From contig NZ_JALJYF010000001.1 in assembly GCF_024170465.1 (NCBI RefSeq), positions 806,001 through 870,000 of the forward strand: a stretch of 64,000 nucleotides of DNA, read 5' to 3'. The DNA comes from Natronospira proteinivora (GTDB lineage: Bacteria; Pseudomonadota; Gammaproteobacteria; Natronospirales; Natronospiraceae). The notes beneath the pieces are model-generated. The model did no database searches and was not told the DNA's origin. It saw only the letters and a program-made list of their open reading frames with translations. Each line of letters opens with the position of its first letter. Position 1 is the stretch's first letter. Positions 47,062-55,029 of the stretch are shown one piece after another. The position numbers and the translations under genes are program-made.

Positions 47062-47119
47062 TCCCTTTCCGCATGCACATTTCTCATGCCAGATCCGTGC
47101 GGTGGGCACGGCAAAGGGA
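47062..47119 (+). promoter_or_regulatory. Likely Shine-Dalgarno-sequestering expression platform
   Basis: TCCCTTT (47062-47068) is the exact complement of the btuB ribosome-binding site AAAGGGA (47113-47119). Two small hairpins, GCATG/CATGC (47071-47089) and CCGTGC/GCACGG (47095-47111), fold between them and bring the two arms together. Upstream, CCCTCC/GGAGGG (46984-47008) forms a further stem. No U-run is present, which favours control of translation rather than transcription. Confidence 0.55.
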
Positions 47120-47128
47120 ACAATCGAT

Positions 47129-49003
47129 ATGAAGCTTTTCCATTTTTCGGTGCTGTGTGCAGCGCCCGTCTATCTTGTGACTGCGGTTTCACTTCATGCA
47201 GGTCAGGCGCAATCCGCCCCCCAGGAACTGGATGAATTGGCCTACCTGGATGCCGAAGGCATGGTGGCCGGGGAGGCTTGGCTAAACCCGGTGGTGGTTA
47301 CCGCGACCCAGACCCAACGTTCTGCGGAAGAGAGTCTTTCTTCTATTTCGGCCATCGACCAAGACAGCATTCGCCGTCAGGAGCCTCGGGAGTTCGGGGA
47401 ACTGCTCAGAGCGCGCCCCGGAATTGATGTTATATCCAATGGCGCCTTTGGGAAGGCGACGAGCCTCTTTATTCGGGGTACCAGCAGTGATCAGAGCTTG
47501 TTGTTGGTGGATGGAATTCGTATGGGGTCGGCAACCACCGGCGGGGCTTCATGGCAATTTTTGCCCACCACAATGATTGACCGTGTGGAAGTGGTACGTG
47601 GTCCGCGAAGCAGTGTATACGGAGCGGATGCCATTGGGGGCGTGGTGCAGGTATTCACACCCCAGGGCAGTGATGAAACCGAACAGTGGTTCAATCTTGG
47701 AACAGGCTCCTTTGGAAGCCATGAATATGGCCTGGGCGCCCAGGGCGGAGGGGAAACCACCCGGTTCAGTGTGGGTGCAAGCCATTCCCATACCGACGGT
47801 ATTGCACTGCAAGAAGGGGGAGAACGCCGTGGTTACTACAATACCTCTGCCATGGCTCGGGTTACCCAGGAGCTGGGGGCCATGGCAAACCTGGGGTTCA
47901 CCGGACTTCGCTCTCAAGGTCGTACCGAGTTCCTGGATGGCAAAACAGACTTTGTCCATCAGGCGGCCGGCACCAGTTTGGAAATGGCGCCCAACCCCTT
48001 CTGGGATGTGGAGCTGAGCCTGAGCGAAAGCCGGGACGAAGCGGATAACTATGACGACGGCGCCGATGAGCCCACGCGCTTTGATACCCGCCGCCAGATG
48101 GTGGCCTGGCAAAACCGGATTCATACCGGCAACCACGAGTGGGTGCTGGGGGTGGATTATCGAGACGACAAGATCGAATCCACCACCGACTACGCAGAGG
48201 ATAGCCGGGATAACATCGCCGTCTTTGCCCAGGCATTGCTTGATTTCAACCCGGTGAGCTTGGAAGTCGGACTTCGTCATGATGACAACGAAAGCTATGG
48301 TACTGCCACCACCGGCAGTTTTGGGGTGGGCTATCGCCTGAATGACCATCACCGCTTACGCATGACCTGGGGCGAGGGTTTTAAAGCACCCAGTTTCAAT
48401 GATCTTTATTTTCCCGGGTTTGGTAACCCGGAGCTGGGTCCGGAAGAATCCGAAAGTGTGGAGATTGGTATATCGGGTCACTATGAACGTTGGTTCTGGG
48501 ACGGGGTCGCCTATCGCACCCGGGTGGATAACTTGATCGAGTCGGTTTTGGTGGATGGTGTATTTTTGCCCGAAAACGTGGCTGAGGCCCGGATGGAAGG
48601 TCTGGAGATTTCTGCGGGCCTGGATCTGGACGACTGGGTTATCTACGGCAGCTGGAGTTATCTCGACCCCGAGAATCGTGAAAGCGGAAATCGGCTTCGC
48701 CGCCGGGCCAAGCAAAGCTTCCGCCTGGAGGTGGATCGTGAGATTGGCGACTGGTCGTTGGGTGGCACGGTGGTGGCCCAGGGGCACCGCTTCAACGATG
48801 CCGAGGGGGAAGAACGCCTGGCCGGCTTTGGGCTGCTGAATCTGCGCGTGGGTTGGACCCTGTCCGAGAACTGGCGCACACGCCTGACGGTGAATAACGC
48901 CCTGGACAAGGACTATGTCACGGCTCGGGACAGTTTCAACGATTTCGACTATCAACAACCGGGGCGGAACGTCTTTCTGAGCCTGCGCTACGGAGACCGC
49001 TAA
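47129..49003 (+). CDS. btuB: TonB-dependent cobalamin receptor BtuB
   Basis: Outer-membrane corrinoid receptor of 624 residues. It has a signal peptide (about 1-25), a TonB-box-like PVVVTATQ (about 53-60), and a plug domain with LRARPGIDVISNGAFGKATS, SLFIRGTSSDQSLLLVDGIR and RVEVVRGPRSSVYGADAIGG. A 22-strand-type barrel follows, containing GEGFKAPSFNDLYFPGFGNP and ending LRYGDR. The ATG at 47129 is chosen because AAAGGGA (47113-47119) precedes it. The riboswitch upstream supports cobalamin as substrate. It is first in the riboswitch operon; the next gene starts 3 nt after the stop. Confidence 0.94.
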   Translation: MKLFHFSVLCAAPVYLVTAVSLHAGQAQSAPQELDELAYLDAEGMVAGEAWLNPVVVTATQTQRSAEESLSSISAIDQDSIRRQEPREFGELLRARPGIDVISNGAFGKATSLFIRGTSSDQSLLLVDGIRMGSATTGGASWQFLPTTMIDRVEVVRGPRSSVYGADAIGGVVQVFTPQGSDETEQWFNLGTGSFGSHEYGLGAQGGGETTRFSVGASHSHTDGIALQEGGERRGYYNTSAMARVTQELGAMANLGFTGLRSQGRTEFLDGKTDFVHQAAGTSLEMAPNPFWDVELSLSESRDEADNYDDGADEPTRFDTRRQMVAWQNRIHTGNHEWVLGVDYRDDKIESTTDYAEDSRDNIAVFAQALLDFNPVSLEVGLRHDDNESYGTATTGSFGVGYRLNDHHRLRMTWGEGFKAPSFNDLYFPGFGNPELGPEESESVEIGISGHYERWFWDGVAYRTRVDNLIESVLVDGVFLPENVAEARMEGLEISAGLDLDDWVIYGSWSYLDPENRESGNRLRRRAKQSFRLEVDREIGDWSLGGTVVAQGHRFNDAEGEERLAGFGLLNLRVGWTLSENWRTRLTVNNALDKDYVTARDSFNDFDYQQPGRNVFLSLRYGDR

Positions 49004-49006
49004 GTC

Positions 49007-52000
49007 ATGCGTGCCATGATCTTTGCGGTGTTCGTCCTGCTCTTGCTGGGCGGCTACCAGCCCGCATGGGGTAAGACGGTGGTGGGTGTGGTGTCGGAAC
49101 GCTCGGCCGCCGAAGTGGCGGCCGGGGCCCACCGCTTTCTGGAGGAGGTCCCTGAGAGCCGGATACAGTTGCGGACGCCGGAGCAGATTGCGGAGATGGC
49201 GGATTCCGAGGTCCGCGATTTCCTGGGCCAGGGCGATGCCATTTTCCTGGCGGCCGTGTTCGGCGATCAGGTCTCGCGACTGCAGCGCCTGGTCCAGGAA
49301 GGCCCAGTGGCCGATGGCAAGCCGATCCTGGCCATCAACAGTGATCGGCGAATCACTCGACTCTCTCGCCTTGGGGGAGAGGCAGTTCTTGATGAGCTGG
49401 ACGCCGATGAGCTGTCTCGCCTGACTGCCAATCCGGCACCAGGCGAGGACCCGGAAGCCCATCTGGCCGAGCAGCGCCAAACCTTCTCCCGGCAATCGGA
49501 ATGGTTGAAGGGGCGGGCCTTCTATATGGGACGGAGTCCGGAGCATATGTCGGGTTTGATGGCCTGGCTCTTGTCCCAGGCCGGGCATTCCCTGGATGTG
49601 CCCGAACCTTCCCCTCGGGAAGCCGTTCGTTACTATCGCGACGGTGAATCCTTCTCGAACCCGGAGAAATTGGATCTGGATGAGGGCCCGGCCGTTGTCT
49701 TGCTGGACCTGGACCGGGGCGATCGCCCCGGTGACCGGGCCTTGCTGGATAACAGCTGTGAGGCGGTGGAAGCCCGGGGCATGCAGTGTTTTGCCGTTCT
49801 TGCCCGTTGGGGTGGGGGTAGCCGTGAAGCCGTGGAGACCCTGACCGAACGCATGGCGTCGGCGGAGCTGACGGCGGTGGTGAGCCTTCAATTCTTTGCC
49901 GTTGGCGGTGGGGAAGGGCGTCAGGCCGTCACCGAGGCCTTCGAAAACCTGGATGTCCCTGTCATCAAGGGGATTCGCCTTGCCGGCAGTAGCGAGGAAG
50001 AATGGCGCCTGTCGCTGGATGGTATTCCCCAGGACCAGGTCTATTTCCGCGTGGCCATGCCGGAGTTGCAGGGCATCAGTCAGCCGCAAGTACTGGCCGT
50101 CGCCGAGCCGCCACAAGTGGATCCGCAGACCGGAATCCACTATGTGCTGACCCAACCATTGACTGAACAGGTGGCGGGGCTGGCGGATCGCCTTAAGCGT
50201 TGGCAACGGCTACGGGCAATGGATAACAGCGAAAAGCGGGTGGCCATGGTTTACTACAACCACCCGCCCGGTCGTCATAACATCGGTGCCGATAAGCTGG
50301 ATGTGCCCGAGTCGCTGATGGAATTGCTGCGGCTGATGAAGGCCGCCGGCTACGATACCGGCCCCTTGCCCGAAGATGCCGAAGCCCTGCTGGACAAGAT
50401 CCAGGACCGGGGTATCAATGCCACCGACGATGGTGAGCAACTGGCTCGAATGCATGGCCAGGTGGCCAGTCTTTCCGCCTCGGATTACCAACAATACTTT
50501 GAAACCCTGCCCGAGGTGATTCAGGGCGAGTTGCAGCATGGGCCCTTGGGCTATCTCCATGCCCGTTTGGAAGCTGCCTATTCAGAAGCTGAACATGAGC
50601 ACGGTCGGCGCTTGCTGGAGCGGACCCTGGCGGATTTGCGCCACCTGGTCGAGAACCACCAGCATGAGGCCCAGGAAAGGGCATTGTCCTTGCTCGACCA
50701 GTATGAAGCCGCCTGGTCGGAGCGCTTGGCTGGCCGGCAAGCCGATCAGGACCCGGAGTCCATTCGCGATGCCCTAGTGCGTACGGGTATGCCGGGTCTG
50801 TCCGGTTGGGGTGCGCCACCGGGCGAGGCCATGGTGCATGAAGGGGAAATGCTTTTCCCGGGCATTCGCTTTGGCAATGTCTTCATCGGTCCGCAACCAC
50901 CGCGGGGCTGGGAGATTCGCGAGTCCCTGCTGCACGCCAATACCAGCTTCCCGCCCACCCACCAGTATGTGGGGTTTTACCACTGGATCAGGGATCATTT
51001 CGAAGCGGATGCTCTGGCTTATATCGGCCGGCATTCCACCCGTGAGTTCCTGCCCCGACGGCGGGTGGGGTTGGGCGATGATGACTATCCGGCTCTGCTG
51101 GGTGGGGATTTGCCGGTGATCTATCCCTACATCGTGGATGGGGTCGGCGAAGGTATCCAGGCCAAGCGCCGGGCCATGGCGGTGATCGTCAGTCACCTGA
51201 CCCCACCGTTGGCCACCACTGAACTGTATGACGAGTTGCTGGAGTTACGGCAACTGGTGGAAACCTACGAATCGGCGACGGACCCGGACAGCCCCACCCG
51301 CCGCCGGGCGGCCGAGACCCTGCGGGATCGCATCGAAGCCCTGGAACTGACCGATGTCATTGAACGGGAAATCGCCGACGACTTGGGTGTGACCGTCAGC
51401 GAAGTGTCTCTGGAAGAGGTCTCCGAATCCCTCCTGGTCCATGAAGCCGGCCATTACGTCACCCACATGCAGGAGCATTTCATGCCCCTGGGCCTGCATG
51501 TCTTCGGTCGGGATTGGGATGAAGAGGCCCTTGAAACCATGCTCAAGTCCATGGCCGGGGACGGGGAAGTGGACGCCGAAGCCGAGCAGGCATTGCGGGA
51601 TTCGCCGGCGGCTGAAGCGGCCCATTTCCTGGGCGCCTTGTCGGGCCGTTTTGTACCGCCGGGGCAGGGCAATGATCCCATCCGCACGCCCCAGGCCTTG
51701 CCCACGGGGACCAATTTCCATGCCCTGTCCAGTGATTTGATCCCCACCCGGATCGCCTGGCGCTTGGGCCAGGAGCTGGCCGCCGAGGCCCGGGATCGGG
51801 GCGCGCCGGAGGCCGATGGCAGCGAGGCTTTGGTACTCTGGGCCTCCGATACCGTCCGTGATGAAGGCGCCATGGTGGCCTTCGGCCTGGACATGATGGG
51901 GCTGACGCCGGAGTGGAATTCCCGCGGCATCGTCAGTGGCGTCGCCCGGCAGGACCTTGAGACGCTGGACCGCCCCCGCCAGGATGTGCTGTTCACCACC

Positions 52001-53359
52001 TCCGGTCTGTTCCGTGATCTTTATGCCGACCAGCTGGTGTTGCTGGACCAGGCGGTCAAGGTGGCCCTGGATGGGGCCTATGAAACCATCCAAGCCGAGT
52101 ACCCGGCCTTGCAAACCGCTCTGGACGCCAGTCTCGAGGAACTCCCGGAGTCCATGCGGGACCCCGGCAGCGAAAGCCTGGCGATGAATCGGGTGGCTGC
52201 CCAATGGGTAGAGGATACCCGGGGGCTGATTGCCCAGGGCATGAACGCAGACAAGGCCGGTCGCCAGGCCAGCCTGCGTATCTTTGGGACAGCCCCCGGT
52301 GCCTACGGGGCCGGTATCACCCGCCTGACTGAACGTTCCAGTGCCTGGGAGGATCGGGACCAGTTGGCCGAGGCCTATGTCCGCCGCATGGGGCATGCCT
52401 ACGGCATGGTGGCACAAGGGGAGCCAGCCCATGCGGCCTTCGATCAGCGACTCTCCACCGTGGGCCGAACCTATCTGGGCCGAGCCAGCCATATCTATGC
52501 CTTGCTGGATCGGGATGATGCCTTTGATTTCCAGGGCGGACTATCCCTGGCCGTGGAAAAGGCCCGGGGAGAGGCCCCCGCCAATCGGGTTCTGATGCAT
52601 GCGGACCCGGACAATCCCTATGTGGATAGCCTGGAAAGGGCGCTTTTGACTGAGTTACGGGCCCGAAATCTCAATCCTCAATGGTTGCAACCGCTGATGG
52701 ACCACGGCTACGCCGGGGCGAGAACCATGGGCCGGGATTTCCTGGATAACCTTTGGGGTTGGCAGGTAACCGCCCCGGAGGTGATTGATTCCTGGGTCTG
52801 GGACGAAGTCCATGCGGTCTATCTGGAGGATCGCCATGGCCTGGGTCTGGATGAATTCCTGGCCCAGGATCATAACGTCCATGTGAAGACCCATATGCAG
52901 TCAGTGATGCTGGTGGCCGCCCATCGGGGCTACTGGGAAGCAGACGCCCAGGTGCTGGCCGATCTGCAGGAAGACTTTGCCGCCCTGGTAGCCGAACATG
53001 GCCTGCCGGGCAGCGGTCATTCCCGGCCGGATCACCCCACCATGGACTGGGTGGCCGATCAGATCGACCCCGAGCTGCGCGAGGCTTTTGAAGCACGGCT
53101 TGATGCGGCCCGCATGGAGCAGGCCGAGGCGGAAACGGACCCAGCCCGGGTGATGGAGATCGCACCGCGACTGGATGAGGCGAGCGAAGACATCGAGGCC
53201 AGCGATCAGGATTCGGCCGAGCGCGATGAAGGCGCGCAATCCGAGCAGGATGAAGGCCAGGAAGAGGGGCCGGCACAGAGCCTCTATCTCTGGGCTATTG
53301 TGGCGGTGGCCCTTCTGCTCTTGATCGGTGGCATTCTGACCGGTCGCCGGGGGAGGTAG
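49007..53359 (+). CDS. Extracytoplasmic CobN-like chelatase subunit with C-terminal membrane anchor
   Basis: Giant protein of 1450 residues homologous to the CobN/BchH chelatase H subunit. CobN hallmarks are NHPPGRHNIGADKLDVPES (about 423-441), IVDGVGEGIQAKRR, HFMPLGLHVFGRDW (about 822-835) and a C-terminal TMGRDFLDNLWGWQVTAPEV. Unlike classical CobN it has a signal peptide (1-22, cleavage after PAWG) and a C-terminal membrane helix (about 1425-1444) after an acidic stretch, so the bulk should lie in the periplasm. HEAGH at 812-816 formally matches HExxH. No ATP-hydrolysing CobS/CobT-type partners are nearby. Instead an ExbB-like and a DUF2149 gene follow directly. I infer a role in handling imported corrinoid, either metal insertion or removal or transfer, coupled to the proton gradient. 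Bacteroidetes HmuS is the nearest analogue I know. Confidence 0.85.
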   Translation: MRAMIFAVFVLLLLGGYQPAWGKTVVGVVSERSAAEVAAGAHRFLEEVPESRIQLRTPEQIAEMADSEVRDFLGQGDAIFLAAVFGDQVSRLQRLVQEGPVADGKPILAINSDRRITRLSRLGGEAVLDELDADELSRLTANPAPGEDPEAHLAEQRQTFSRQSEWLKGRAFYMGRSPEHMSGLMAWLLSQAGHSLDVPEPSPREAVRYYRDGESFSNPEKLDLDEGPAVVLLDLDRGDRPGDRALLDNSCEAVEARGMQCFAVLARWGGGSREAVETLTERMASAELTAVVSLQFFAVGGGEGRQAVTEAFENLDVPVIKGIRLAGSSEEEWRLSLDGIPQDQVYFRVAMPELQGISQPQVLAVAEPPQVDPQTGIHYVLTQPLTEQVAGLADRLKRWQRLRAMDNSEKRVAMVYYNHPPGRHNIGADKLDVPESLMELLRLMKAAGYDTGPLPEDAEALLDKIQDRGINATDDGEQLARMHGQVASLSASDYQQYFETLPEVIQGELQHGPLGYLHARLEAAYSEAEHEHGRRLLERTLADLRHLVENHQHEAQERALSLLDQYEAAWSERLAGRQADQDPESIRDALVRTGMPGLSGWGAPPGEAMVHEGEMLFPGIRFGNVFIGPQPPRGWEIRESLLHANTSFPPTHQYVGFYHWIRDHFEADALAYIGRHSTREFLPRRRVGLGDDDYPALLGGDLPVIYPYIVDGVGEGIQAKRRAMAVIVSHLTPPLATTELYDELLELRQLVETYESATDPDSPTRRRAAETLRDRIEALELTDVIEREIADDLGVTVSEVSLEEVSESLLVHEAGHYVTHMQEHFMPLGLHVFGRDWDEEALETMLKSMAGDGEVDAEAEQALRDSPAAEAAHFLGALSGRFVPPGQGNDPIRTPQALPTGTNFHALSSDLIPTRIAWRLGQELAAEARDRGAPEADGSEALVLWASDTVRDEGAMVAFGLDMMGLTPEWNSRGIVSGVARQDLETLDRPRQDVLFTTSGLFRDLYADQLVLLDQAVKVALDGAYETIQAEYPALQTALDASLEELPESMRDPGSESLAMNRVAAQWVEDTRGLIAQGMNADKAGRQASLRIFGTAPGAYGAGITRLTERSSAWEDRDQLAEAYVRRMGHAYGMVAQGEPAHAAFDQRLSTVGRTYLGRASHIYALLDRDDAFDFQGGLSLAVEKARGEAPANRVLMHADPDNPYVDSLERALLTELRARNLNPQWLQPLMDHGYAGARTMGRDFLDNLWGWQVTAPEVIDSWVWDEVHAVYLEDRHGLGLDEFLAQDHNVHVKTHMQSVMLVAAHRGYWEADAQVLADLQEDFAALVAEHGLPGSGHSRPDHPTMDWVADQIDPELREAFEARLDAARMEQAEAETDPARVMEIAPRLDEASEDIEASDQDSAERDEGAQSEQDEGQEEGPAQSLYLWAIVAVALLLLIGGILTGRRGR

Positions 53360-53365
53360 CACGAC

Positions 53366-53806
53366 ATGATCTCGATCAGTCTGGACTTGATGAGTACGGT
53401 GGTGAACGGGCTGTTGTTCCCGGTGGTCATCACCTTGTTGGCGCTGGTCCTTTTGACCCTCTGGGAAAGCGGACTGGCGATCGGCGAGCGCAGCGGTGGC
53501 CTGGCCCGGATTGAAAAGGACGGTTGCCTGGAGACCATGGCGGCCCGGGCCCGGCGCCGAATCGATCGAGCCGACTTGCTGGCCCGTATCGGACCCATGC
53601 TGGGCCTGATGGGCACTCTGATTCCCCTGGGGCCGGGGCTTGCCGCCCTCAGCCGGGGGGATCTGGAAGTGTTGGCGGAGGCGGTGACTGTGGCCTTCAA
53701 CACCACCGTTCTGGGTCTATTGATCGGCATCCTGGGTTTTGTCATCGGCCGTCTGCGCCGTCGCTGGTATGACGCCGCCATGGGTCGGTTGGAGGCTCGG
53801 TCATGA
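53366..53806 (+). CDS. MotA/TolQ/ExbB-family proton channel protein
   Basis: Inner-membrane protein of 146 residues with three helices (about 10-32, 73-96, 107-129). The segment LLARIGPMLGLMGTLIPLGP and the following AEAVTVAFNTTVLGLLIGILG match the conserved core of ExbB/TolQ, in which the channel lines the proton path. It is shorter than ExbB (about 240) because the long N-terminal and cytoplasmic extensions are missing. GGGAGGT precedes the start. It overlaps the DUF2149 gene by 4 nt, and its partner is presumably that product and/or the CobN-like anchor. Confidence 0.88.
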   Translation: MISISLDLMSTVVNGLLFPVVITLLALVLLTLWESGLAIGERSGGLARIEKDGCLETMAARARRRIDRADLLARIGPMLGLMGTLIPLGPGLAALSRGDLEVLAEAVTVAFNTTVLGLLIGILGFVIGRLRRRWYDAAMGRLEARS

Positions 53807-54099
53807 GCACCCCGGCTTACCGTCAAAGCCGCTTTGATACCGACGACGGAGATCCCATGGGGCCGCTGGCCAATCTGGCGGACATCATGCTGGTATTTGC
53901 AGTGGGATTGATGGTGGCCCTCGCCGCGGCACAGGGTGGGCTGGAGGACAGCCACGGCGGTGTGGAAGTGGAAGCCGGCCAGGAGCTGCCGGATGTGCCC
54001 CAGGGTGTGGGGGAGGCCGGCAGTGGTTATGAATCCATGGGCCGTGTTTATCGTGATCCCGAGACGGGTGAAATGGTACTGATTGGAGGCGATGACTGA
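53803..54099 (+). CDS. DUF2149 protein, ExbD-like
   Basis: Protein of 98 residues. The N-terminal cytoplasmic part RFDTDDGDPMGPLANLADIM leads into one membrane helix (about 24-43, ADIMLVFAVGLMVALAAA), followed by a short periplasmic tail. The DPMGPLANLxD segment is characteristic of DUF2149. Asp27 at the start of the helix lies where ExbD/TolR carry their proton-coupling Asp (compare the VDVMLVLL-type motif), so I infer an ExbD role with the preceding ExbB-like protein. The start overlaps the preceding stop, and its own stop overlaps the btuF start. Confidence 0.85.
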   Translation: MSTPAYRQSRFDTDDGDPMGPLANLADIMLVFAVGLMVALAAAQGGLEDSHGGVEVEAGQELPDVPQGVGEAGSGYESMGRVYRDPETGEMVLIGGDD

Positions 54100-55004
54100 T
54101 GAAGCGCTACTCTCAAGGCTCTGTATGGAGAGTCGTCCTGTTGTCGCTATGCTTGCTGGCAAGCGCAAACCTGTTCGCCGAATCCGAGCGCTGCGTGGTG
54201 GACGACATGGAACGGCTGGTCTGCCTTGACAGACCAGCGGAATCAATTGTGACCCTGTCTCCCGGTATGGCGGAGTTGATGTTTGAAGCGGGCGGCGGGG
54301 ATGCCATTGTCGGGACCACCTCCTTTAGTGATTACCCGGAGGCGGCCGAGGATATCCCCCGGATCGGGAGCTTCAAGCGGCTTGATCTGGAGGCGGTCCT
54401 GGCCCGTGAACCGGACCTGATCGTTGCCTGGATCACGGGTAATCCCACCGAGCAGGTACTCAAGCTGGAAGAGATGGGCCTTCCGGTCTATTGGGGCGAG
54501 CAGCGCGACTTTGATGATGTGGCGGCTACCCTGCGCCGTTTCGGGGTCTTGGCCGGTAGCGAGAACATTGCCAATGCGCGGGCGGATGAATTTGAGTCCC
54601 AATTAGAGGCCCTGAGGGACCGTTACCGTGATGCCGACCCGGTTGAGGTATTCTATCAGATATGGGATGACCCCATCATGACCATCAACGGGGAGCATCT
54701 GATCAGTCGCGCTATTGGCGTCTGCAGTGGCCGGACCCTGTTTTCGGATCTGGAAAGACTCACCCCGCGTCTGGACACCGAGTCCATTCTGGCGGCAGAC
54801 CCGGAAACCATCATCGCCGGTGGCATGGGGGAGAACGATCCCAGCTGGCTGGAATACTGGGAACAGTATGAAAACATGACGGCTGTGCGACGGGATCAGC
54901 TCTATTTTGTGCCCCCCTCAACCTTGCAGCGGCCAACACCCAGAATTCTGGATGGGATAAAACAGGTCTGTCATCATCTGGACGAAGTTCGTGAGCGCCG
55001 TTGA
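54099..55004 (+). CDS. btuF: Cobalamin ABC transporter substrate-binding protein
   Basis: Periplasmic corrinoid-binding protein of 301 residues. A signal peptide (about 1-27) precedes the class III binding-protein fold: RPAESIVTLSPGMAELMFEAGG, GTTSFSDYPEAAEDIPRIGS, LEAVLAREPDLIVAWITGNP, and the C-terminal lobe with EVFYQIWDDPIMTINGEHLI. Glu and Asp residues at the lobe surfaces would contact BtuC arginines. The riboswitch and neighbours identify the substrate class. Its stop is followed by btuC. Confidence 0.92.
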   Translation: MKRYSQGSVWRVVLLSLCLLASANLFAESERCVVDDMERLVCLDRPAESIVTLSPGMAELMFEAGGGDAIVGTTSFSDYPEAAEDIPRIGSFKRLDLEAVLAREPDLIVAWITGNPTEQVLKLEEMGLPVYWGEQRDFDDVAATLRRFGVLAGSENIANARADEFESQLEALRDRYRDADPVEVFYQIWDDPIMTINGEHLISRAIGVCSGRTLFSDLERLTPRLDTESILAADPETIIAGGMGENDPSWLEYWEQYENMTAVRRDQLYFVPPSTLQRPTPRILDGIKQVCHHLDEVRERR

Positions 55005-55029
55005 TCCCACCACAGCGCGAGGACGTGTC

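Noticed and set aside
48356-50206. 616-codon open frame on the minus strand across btuB and the CobN-like gene
   Set aside because: It is antisense to two clearly homologous genes, has no recognisable domain, and is rich in His/Gln/Gly as expected for GC-rich shadow frames.
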